Shown: piece after piece, positions 44,501-49,690 of the stretch
How positions within the stretch are numbered: the stretch's first letter is position 1
Layout of the letters: each line of letters starts with the position of its first letter
From: Bradymonadales bacterium
GTDB lineage: Bacteria > Myxococcota_A > Bradymonadia > JAFGEP01
DNA length: 49,690 nucleotides
Assembly: GCA_016931535.1 (NCBI GenBank)
Contig: JAFGEP010000061.1
Coordinates: 1-49,690 of the forward strand
Reading direction: 5' to 3'
Program-made: the position numbers and the translations under genes
Notes under the pieces: model-generated
What the model saw: the letters and a program-made list of their open reading frames with translations, nothing else
Told to the model about the DNA's origin: nothing
Databases searched by the model: none

Positions 44501-45248
44501 CGGCTCCATGGGCCGCATCGGGCTGGTCTTCCGGCAGCTGCAGGAGTGGAACGTGCTCGAGGTGACCGAGTACCAGAAACGTTTCGCCCTGCTGCAGGTG
44601 CCCTCGGGAGAGGTTCACCTGGCGGACGCCACCTTCATCACCTCCGACGTGATCTGGACGGTCCAGGCAGACGGGGCGCGGATGGGGTTGCTGGTGGTGA
44701 TCGTGCTGTGCCTGGTCATGGTGTTGCTCCTCCGCACGTTGCGGGGCACCCTGTTGTGCCTGGCGGCTATGGGAGGCGCCTTTTTGCTCACCCTGGGGTT
44801 GATGGTCGCCACCGGGTCCAAGCTCGGGATGTACAACATGATCGTCATCCCGGCCGTGTTGGGGGTGAGCATCGATGGAGCGATCTACCTGTACCACCGG
44901 AACGCCGAGCTGAAGGGGGCCAGCCTCAACCGGGTGATGACGACCACCGGCGTGGCCATCGCCGCCTCCTCGCTGACCACCATCGGCGGCTTTGCCGGTC
45001 TGTTGTTCCAGCGGCACATGGGCATCCGCTCCATCGGGCAGCTGGCCATCGTCGGCATCCTGTCAGCGCTGGTGTCGGTGTTCTTGCTGTTGCCCGGGTT
45101 GCTGGTGCTCTTCCAGAAGCACAAGGGGAAAGCCGGTAGTGCGCAGGATGCGGTCGCCGGAGCACCGTCCCCAGCGTTGCCCTCACCTTTGCCCTCTCTC
45201 CCGCCTGCGGCGGACGAGGGGGACCATTCTCACGAATCGGACGGTTGA
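41508..45248 (+). CDS. Oversized RND/MMPL-family transporter
   Basis: A 1246-residue protein from ATG 41508. It has the two-half RND plan: TM1 (RPFVLLLVFVALTALAGWGI), periplasmic loop 1 with LDIHMDLKKLLPQN and an acidic low-complexity insert (about 190-250), then TM2-6 with ALIASIFLVVMVMFLFFRNA and the GxxxDYGIHL motif (MGIDYGIHLYGRAMEGF). The second half repeats this (about 785-1205) with VSIDGAIYLYHRNAELKG. Between the halves, ~515-790 is an extra block with about eight hydrophobic segments. Relatives (HpnN/MMPL-type hydrophobe exporters) usually have 750-950 residues. Likely exports lipids or other hydrophobic compounds. No membrane-fusion protein gene is adjacent. Confidence 0.88.
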   Translation: MSRRHQIIAGYVRLSSRRPFVLLLVFVALTALAGWGITTLDIHMDLKKLLPQNTASVQALDEMEARRGSSDLYTIAVESPCARANVAFIEDLTRRIEADWPEVIWVQTDEDPSFFRDHALLYLPTQRLWEFRDQLSEALRCELQRVNPAFVEVGDVCTDEPVDWSLETWVGKDLLRELGLPQEFFGDFETLFENTTEEMAEDAEESAVASPDDGGPQDQATGEAARPVEPEGTSDQAPTTVQSTTAGGFPTCTPEEEDTLPEELKHYIISENGRIAVLYVQLDQPSTDVQFANRMEAQGRGLIAELDPTRYHPSMRAEVVGAYQSANEAREAVNDSTSALIASIFLVVMVMFLFFRNARSLLVVLVPLAMGITWTMGLTALTYKVLNLYTMFVGSVLIGMGIDYGIHLYGRAMEGFKEGLSWEEALTEGLSRMLPASIAAALTTIGGFCTLLFSHFQGFIEFGVIASYGIGLCVIACYLMIPPMVFAAERIMPLKRQVATAEDPRVATRPIRVFAGLALIGMVAAAFLPWAIDPETEAAFIPLGPDSGRHLRLLLYLSPALLTGLGALLNTCFRAGWLTAITLVFSVLAAAGWAMSGHELTGAGHSIGYWLFLASLALAVTAAYLGTKGIMPLLRVVALLVVAALVVTLFLPWSSKASASFVEGPLWGTYGGSIEMAVVLLPALIGGLILWVIEGQKGRHFWAIASLFLGFMGIALWMVLDSILPGPQREGGMWLFLLATAAVGLGGALAVVREGNNRAWLAPLVAVGLLLGISASLAPKAEFEYDFRNLRGPSSRAGIRYGQAVGRGRSTSPSIILGRDQAQMREVHQLLRERFSAKTVFECENGETVEVGDGISRRVGLACTATPDADGAMGLVCPPSRFIPLDEPASLAAGETCIVAQGGPDPLLKGFLTIETYVPDDQEQRMEAICAIAREINRSNRLDPPEMQQCPTEPKRALNRLTGEARDFVDVLRRMVRVTPFTLDDVPEWAIRTLTERDGSMGRIGLVFRQLQEWNVLEVTEYQKRFALLQVPSGEVHLADATFITSDVIWTVQADGARMGLLVVIVLCLVMVLLLRTLRGTLLCLAAMGGAFLLTLGLMVATGSKLGMYNMIVIPAVLGVSIDGAIYLYHRNAELKGASLNRVMTTTGVAIAASSLTTIGGFAGLLFQRHMGIRSIGQLAIVGILSALVSVFLLLPGLLVLFQKHKGKAGSAQDAVAGAPSPALPSPLPSLPPAADEGDHSHESDG

Positions 45249-45355
45249 TCTCGCCGAAGGCGTGCGAGGGGGACCATTCCCAAGAGCCTCAAAGCTGACA
45301 GTGGGAAGCGTTCGGCAGACTCACCGACGAGCCGACTCCGGGTTGGAGACTCTTT

Positions 45356-47638
45356 TTACAGGGTGGGGTTGCCGCCAAAGCCCTGCCCGGCCAGGATCCC
45401 CTTCTTCTCCTTGAGCTTGTGGGGATCGAGGGCGTCCTTGTCGGCCTCGAACCGCTTCTGGATCTGGGCCACCGATTCCATGCCCATCATGCCGGCCAAA
45501 AAGGAGAGAGCGTGTTCGGCACCCAGGACGACCCAAGTTTCGTCCTTGGTGACCAACAGGTCGAGGTTGTCGGTGGTGAAGGCCTCGCCACCGGTGGCCT
45601 TGGCGTACTTGCGGATGCCGTTGACGTAGCCGACGGTGTTGCAGCCGGAAAAGACCCACAGCCGATAGCGATCGGGCTTGATGTTCTTGGGGCTGATCAG
45701 CTCCTTTTCGGCGCCCTTCTGGGCGTCGTTGAGCGCCTGGCTGATGAGCCACAGGCCGAACTCGCCGCTGGCGTTTTGTCGGGGGTTGATCACCAGGTTG
45801 CCGTCGTTGCTGGTGATGAGCTTGAAGCGGCCGGCGGACTTGAGGTTCTGGAGCATGGCCAGGGGGGTGGAGCCGGTGAAGGGGCCGTACTTGTCGCGGA
45901 AATCCTTGGCCGCGGGGGTATTTCGCTTGTTGGGGTTGAGCTGCTCCTTGAACTTGTCGTTGACATCGCTGTAGTCGGGGAAGCTATCCCAGCCACCGGT
46001 GTTGTTCTGGAGCTGGATGGTGAAGTTCTGGTCGAAGTCGGGGCCGGTCTGATAGCGTCCATGTCCGAAGTAGATGGCGGCGTCGCTCTCTTGAAGCCCT
46101 CGCATGAAGGCGCCTGCGCGGGCCTTGCCGCTGCCCTGGCGGGAGGGGATGTAGGTCAAGGTGGCGTGGACCTTGCGACCGGCGTACTCGAAGTGGTCCT
46201 TCTTGATGAAGTACTTCATGCCGGGATAGATGTTGCGCTTGATGCCGGCATCGTTGACCGTCTTTTGCAGCTCGGCCTGGGAGACCGCCTTGAAGCCCAG
46301 TCCCAGGACCCCGCTTTCCAGCTGCTTGACCTCTCCCGGGTAGATGTGGGTTCCGTCCCAGGTCCAGCCGCCCGCGTCCAGGCCGTTTTCGTCGTAGCCG
46401 GCGCCGATGGTGAGGTCGAATACGCCATCGGAGAGCATGGCCCGGTAGTCGGCATACTGCCCTTTACCCAGGCCTTCCAGGGAGAGACCGCGCTTCTGGA
46501 CCAAACACTTGACGGTCGATCCGTTGGCGCTGATCCAACCGTCGGCCACGTAAGGGGTGTCGATCCGCTGGAAGACGCCGACCTTGTGGATGAAGCGGTC
46601 GGTCACGCGGCCGTCCTTGGGGAGTCCCAGCGCCTCCTCGATGCGGTAGAACAGGGGGAGGGGGAGCAACAGGTTCTTCTCCCGGGCCTTGGGGAGCTGC
46701 GACTGGCGGATCATGTTGAAATCCAGGCCGGTATCGACGATGGCCTGGAGTGTCTTGCAGGTCAGCTTGCCGGTGGCCTTCTCGAAGCTCTGCTGGAAGC
46801 CGGCCAGGCGCCGGCAGAACTCGTCATCCACCTTGTTGGAGGAGGGGTTGGAGGCCTTGAGGAAGGCATTGACCTGCTGGATCCCCTCGGGGGGATACTT
46901 GGACTCGTTGTAGTACTTGGCCGCTGCCAGTTGGGACTTGCTGAGCGCCGGCAGGCCGGCCAGCGGGTCCTGGTCCTCGTTTTCGGCCTGCACGGGGCCG
47001 GTCTGGGCGGCCTGTTGACCTGCGGGCGTTAGGATGTGGGCTGCCGATCGCCCCTGTGCCACCGCGTTGGCCGCGGCGTCGGCCTGTCGCTCGTAGCTGT
47101 CGCCCTCGGTGCCGATACCCTGTGGCAGTGCGACCCCGACCCGCTGCTGCATCACGTGGGCTGCCTCGTGGGCGGTAGTATGGAGGTCGGGCGTGCCCGA
47201 GAACGCGATCCGCTCGCCGGTCGTGTAGGCCTTGGCCCCGATGGTCTGGCAGGCCTGCTGCGCACCTCCGCCGGTGAAGGCCTGGACCCCCTCGAGCGAG
47301 GCGCCACCGAAAGCTTGCTCGATGCGCTCCCGATAGGGCAGCGGGCCACCGCCACCCGACACGCCTTCCTGAGCACGTTGCTGCACCTGGGAGGCGTAGC
47401 CGGCGGAACGCAGCTCCTTGGCCTGCAGCGCCGCCGGGCTGAGATACATCTGCACCTGGGAACCTTCAGGAGAAGCCGGTGCGGACTGGTCGTGTTGGGC
47501 TCCCAGCTGGCCACGCACCTCCTGGCTCTGGGCCAGGCGGGAAGCTTCACCGGCGATCTCTGCCCGAACCTGCTCTTTCAGCAAAGGCTCCGGCTGCTTC
47601 TTCTCCTCTTCCGAACGCTTCGAAGGAAGCTGGTACAT
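45356..47638 (-). CDS. DUF4157 protein 2, candidate clan-CD-like effector
   Basis: A 760-residue protein; ATG 47638 is favoured by GGGGAG seven bases upstream, with ATG 47644 as alternative. After a Gln/Glu-rich N-terminus, residues ~90-200 form a DUF4157 domain with AYTTGERIAFSGTPDL, HTTAHEAAHVMQQRVGV (H157, H161) and GDSYERQADAAANAVAQG. Residues ~230-340 contain FCRRLAGFQQSFEKATGKLT, similar to peptidoglycan-binding-like repeats. The C-terminal part has AAIYFGHGRYQTGPDFD (H526) and RLWVFSGCNTVGYVNG (C666), a His-Gly...Gly-Cys arrangement like clan CD (caspase/CHAT/gingipain) peptidases; this reading is inference. No signal peptide. There is no partner ATPase beside it; its neighbour is the RND transporter, convergent. 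Confidence 0.85.
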   Translation of the reverse strand: MYQLPSKRSEEEKKQPEPLLKEQVRAEIAGEASRLAQSQEVRGQLGAQHDQSAPASPEGSQVQMYLSPAALQAKELRSAGYASQVQQRAQEGVSGGGGPLPYRERIEQAFGGASLEGVQAFTGGGAQQACQTIGAKAYTTGERIAFSGTPDLHTTAHEAAHVMQQRVGVALPQGIGTEGDSYERQADAAANAVAQGRSAAHILTPAGQQAAQTGPVQAENEDQDPLAGLPALSKSQLAAAKYYNESKYPPEGIQQVNAFLKASNPSSNKVDDEFCRRLAGFQQSFEKATGKLTCKTLQAIVDTGLDFNMIRQSQLPKAREKNLLLPLPLFYRIEEALGLPKDGRVTDRFIHKVGVFQRIDTPYVADGWISANGSTVKCLVQKRGLSLEGLGKGQYADYRAMLSDGVFDLTIGAGYDENGLDAGGWTWDGTHIYPGEVKQLESGVLGLGFKAVSQAELQKTVNDAGIKRNIYPGMKYFIKKDHFEYAGRKVHATLTYIPSRQGSGKARAGAFMRGLQESDAAIYFGHGRYQTGPDFDQNFTIQLQNNTGGWDSFPDYSDVNDKFKEQLNPNKRNTPAAKDFRDKYGPFTGSTPLAMLQNLKSAGRFKLITSNDGNLVINPRQNASGEFGLWLISQALNDAQKGAEKELISPKNIKPDRYRLWVFSGCNTVGYVNGIRKYAKATGGEAFTTDNLDLLVTKDETWVVLGAEHALSFLAGMMGMESVAQIQKRFEADKDALDPHKLKEKKGILAGQGFGGNPTL

Positions 47639-47860
47639 CTGCATACTCCCCGCTGATTCCAAGAGGCACTGGAGTCGATCAGTTCCAAGTTCAGCATGTT
47701 ATTACTTAGTTATGGAAAGGGGCACTGTCAATGACCGAAGAATGGCCAAAATCCTCCCCTTGCCCGGCTAACAGCCGGCACTTGCGCCTGGTGCTCCCTG
47801 ATCCGGCGGCTCGGAAAAGGTGTAGCTGGTAGACTGCCACAGCTCGGCCCCGACCTCTCC

Positions 47861-49303
47861 CTATCGGTGGGAGCGGTCTATTGACCGGTTCTCCGGCCAC
47901 GACCATCGGCGAACAAGGATCAACAGGATGCCCAGCCACCACCAGATAGCCGCAGGTCTCTCCCGACCAGGGCCAACCACCTGGCAACCTTCCGCGCCGA
48001 GCCCCGACTCGCCCACCTGGACGAAGCGACCGAACTCCTGACCGACCGGGGACAATGGCTCCTCCGGGAGAAGGTCGCCTCCACCCATGTCCGGTGCTCC
48101 GGTGTCGGGAGGGGCATCTCCCTGGTCATCGGGTGGCTCGATCGGCTGAGCCGGGGCACAGCGGCCCCCGAGCTCATCGGTCTGGCAGATCTGGCCAAGG
48201 GCCGCACAATCGATCACCTCGAGGATCCCGCCAGAGCACTGGCCCAGGCGCTCCTCATCCAGGCAGAATCCGGCCTCCGCCCCCCCATCGGGATCCTGGG
48301 CGCACTCCGGATCGACGCAGCGGGCGGCACCCCCGGCCATACTGCAGACCTGACCGTTTTCGGTGCAGTCCACGAAGACGATCCAGCCTTCGTCACTGCA
48401 GGTTCTCAGCAGGTCACCCACGCAAGTCCCCGGAGACTCATCCCCCCGGCACTCCGGATCGCTGGCGAAGGCCAGCAGGGCATCGATGTCGCCGTTGAAG
48501 ACGTCTGTGTCGACATCACCCGATATCCCGTCGATCCGACCGGTCGCGCTGGTCTGCCAGAATACCCAGTCGCTCCAGGCGGTGGGAAGGTTGGGGCAGT
48601 CCACCCCCCAGTTGGCGACCCAAAGCGGGTAGCCGGAAAAGGCGTTGCTCTGGACCGAGGTGTTCCAGAAGTAGGGGCCGGTGTAGATGATGGGCCGAAC
48701 CCCCAGCGCCGCTTCCACGTGCTCAAGCCACTGCCCTACCCGGTCGGCGATGGTGGCGGCGCTCTGACCGCCTGTCTCCTCGACGTCGATCACCGGCGGA
48801 AGCTCGCCCGCCCCGTGAGTCTCCAGGTAATCGAGCAGGAGATCGGCCTGCTCGATGGGGTCCTGGGTCGGGCTGAAGTACTGGTAGGCACCGCGCAGGA
48901 TGCCGACCGCTGCCGCCTGGTTCCAGTTGGCGACGAAGTACTCGTCCAGGATGTTGGTCCCGTGCGAGACCCGGATGAAGGCAAAGACGACGCCGGATTC
49001 CTGCACCGCCGTCCAGTCGATGGCGCCCTGCCACTTGGAGACATCGATGCCGGGCACGGTCTCCCCGTCGGCACAGACCTGGAGGGCCCGACAGACCGCA
49101 TCGAACTCGTATCCGATGAGGTGATGAGGTGGCCGTTCGCGGGAGCATCCCGTTGCCAGGAGGACTGTCACGGTCAAACCAACCACCAATGGCCAAAACA
49201 GAGCCAACGTTCCGCGAAATGGCGAGCTGTCGAGGAGAACCAGCCGATCAGTCGAGATAGTGGGCGAAAAGGGGGTCCTGGTATGCAAGGCTCGCTCCGT
49301 CAA
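47861..49303 (-). CDS. GH25 muramidase lipoprotein with MYXO-CTERM-like tail
   Basis: A 480-residue exported protein. A long N-terminus leads to a hydrophobic segment ending in LLATGC (C53); an internal start closer to it is possible. Residues ~80-290 are a glycoside hydrolase 25 domain: GIDVSKWQGAIDWTAV, FAFIRVSHGT, GAYQYFSPTQD, PPVIDVEETG with the catalytic D-x-E, and the late PLWVANWGVDCPNLPTAWSD plus WVFWQT. It would cleave peptidoglycan. Two similar Cys-rich repeats follow (DPECRGDESPGTC... and DPECAQDPDGG...), each with about six Cys. A Pro/Asp linker precedes GAEGCQVVGPGRERPAAIWW and WLGILLILVRRW: a Gly-Cys, hydrophobic helix and Arg pair, the MYXO-CTERM pattern of myxobacterial surface proteins. 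Confidence 0.87.
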   Translation of the reverse strand: MTERALHTRTPFSPTISTDRLVLLDSSPFRGTLALFWPLVVGLTVTVLLATGCSRERPPHHLIGYEFDAVCRALQVCADGETVPGIDVSKWQGAIDWTAVQESGVVFAFIRVSHGTNILDEYFVANWNQAAAVGILRGAYQYFSPTQDPIEQADLLLDYLETHGAGELPPVIDVEETGGQSAATIADRVGQWLEHVEAALGVRPIIYTGPYFWNTSVQSNAFSGYPLWVANWGVDCPNLPTAWSDWVFWQTSATGRIDGISGDVDTDVFNGDIDALLAFASDPECRGDESPGTCVGDLLRTCSDEGWIVFVDCTENGQVCSMAGGAARCVDPECAQDPDGGAEAGFCLDEERLGQCSGGILEVIDCAALGQICQTDELGGRCAPAQPIEPPDDQGDAPPDTGAPDMGGGDLLPEEPLSPVGQEFGRFVQVGESGLGAEGCQVVGPGRERPAAIWWWLGILLILVRRWSWPENRSIDRSHR

Positions 49304-49420
49304 ATTCGAGGCGACCGGCTGGACAGCCAGACGGAAGTATAGTCGAATTGGTCAAGGCCTCAAAGGAGGGGAGCGGTTGTACCAGCAGGATGGGTTCGAC
49401 CTGGAGAAGGGAGGAGTTGC

Positions 49421-49690
49421 ATGAAAATCGCGGCCATTTGTGCGGTCATGCTGGCTTTGACGAGCGGCACCGCCGGGGCAAAGGAGAGCTGCCAGCAGAT
49501 CGGCGGCACCTGCATGGAGGGATGCGAGCCGGGATATCGGCCGGTGGGGCCCTACGACTGCTTCGACTCCGTCTGCTGTGTCCCCGAGATCCCGACTACC
49601 ACCCCGAGCTCGGTGGCAGCCGAGAGCTGCCAGCAGATCGGCGGCACCTGCATGGAGGGATGCGAGCCGGGATATCGGCCGGTGGGGCCC
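49421..49690 (+). CDS. Secreted protein of tandem six-Cys defensin-like repeats (partial)
   Basis: The first 90 codons of a gene that runs off the window. ATG 49421 has GGGAGGAG nearby; the signal peptide is MKIAAICAVMLALTSGTAGA. Then comes a 46-residue unit: ESCQQIGGTCMEGCEPGYRP, VGPYDCFDSVCCV, and a PEIPTTTPSSVAA linker, after which the same unit starts again. The cysteines are spaced C-x6-C-x3-C-x11-C-x4-CC, within the beta-defensin range (C-x4-8-C-x3-5-C-x9-13-C-x4-7-CC), and the GG before the second Cys fits too. Similarity rests on spacing, not on overall identity. Function could be antimicrobial, adhesive or structural. Confidence 0.7.
   Translation, partial: MKIAAICAVMLALTSGTAGAKESCQQIGGTCMEGCEPGYRPVGPYDCFDSVCCVPEIPTTTPSSVAAESCQQIGGTCMEGCEPGYRPVGP
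49484..49690 (+). repeat. 138-bp direct repeat, exactly identical over 69 bp visible
   Basis: The sequence 49484-49552 recurs without change at 49622-49690 (offset 138 bp = 46 codons). The second copy is cut by the window edge, so the array is probably longer. Confidence 0.9.

Noticed and set aside
45219..45280. Direct repeat CGAGGGGGACCATTC, 50 bases apart, at the end of the RND gene
   Set aside because: Only two 15-bp copies in a tail region; probably a local duplication without function.
45419..47032. 537-codon plus-strand frame opposite the second DUF4157 gene
   Set aside because: Shadow frame; the minus strand carries HEAAH and a good ribosome site.

Overview
The window looks like high-GC DNA from a Myxococcota/Bradymonadota-type (former deltaproteobacterial) bacterium, inferred from gene style rather than from any phylogenetic marker. 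The indications are many secreted lipoproteins with acidic Asp/Glu-rich tethers, a C-terminal Gly-Cys / transmembrane / Arg-Arg tail like MYXO-CTERM on a GH25 muramidase, thrombospondin type-3 repeats, and DUF4157 effector-like proteins. A glycyl radical enzyme and a tungsten-type aldehyde:ferredoxin oxidoreductase point to an anaerobic or facultative life. There are no rRNA, tRNA or CRISPR loci.

Layout. 1-421 is the end of a Cys-rich secreted protein cut by the window edge. 861-8640 is a block bounded by two degenerate IS630-type transposase halves in opposite orientation. It holds an ~82-bp tandem repeat, an AAA+ ATPase, a DUF4157 effector-like protein, a small beta-rich protein and, on the other strand, an outer-membrane barrel protein. 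8725-14205 holds a SUKH-type protein, decayed DUF389 and IS66 TnpB fragments, a CPBP membrane protease, two lipoproteins and an AbiEii-like nucleotidyltransferase. 14420-18325 is a single 1301-residue frame that fuses a radical-SAM glycyl-radical activase to a complete glycyl radical enzyme. It lies just downstream of a small nucleotidyltransferase pair.

19080-20585 carries divergent Phd/PIN and MntA/HepT toxin-antitoxin modules, followed by a very long TPM/coiled-coil membrane protein with a Ser-rich tail (to 24112). 24134-28746 has a K+ channel with an RCK domain, an unknown protein, the oxidoreductase and a MoaD/ThiS-like protein. 28768-36879 has a lipoprotein, a MarR regulator with a clear promoter/operator, an alpha/beta-hydrolase lipoprotein, an RHH/PIN module and a secreted M64-like metalloprotease with TSP3 repeats. 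37562-45248 is an envelope-transport region: two FtsX-type permeases plus an ATPase (Lol/Mac-like), a small membrane protein and an oversized RND transporter. 45356-49690 has a second DUF4157 protein, the GH25 lipoprotein, and the start of a secreted protein made of tandem six-cysteine, beta-defensin-spaced repeats.

The most notable items are the activase-glycyl radical enzyme fusion, the defensin-like repeats, the two orphan DUF4157 proteins (one with its own AAA+ ATPase, but no injection machine in view), and two antitoxin genes whose predicted promoters place the transcription start on the start codon.
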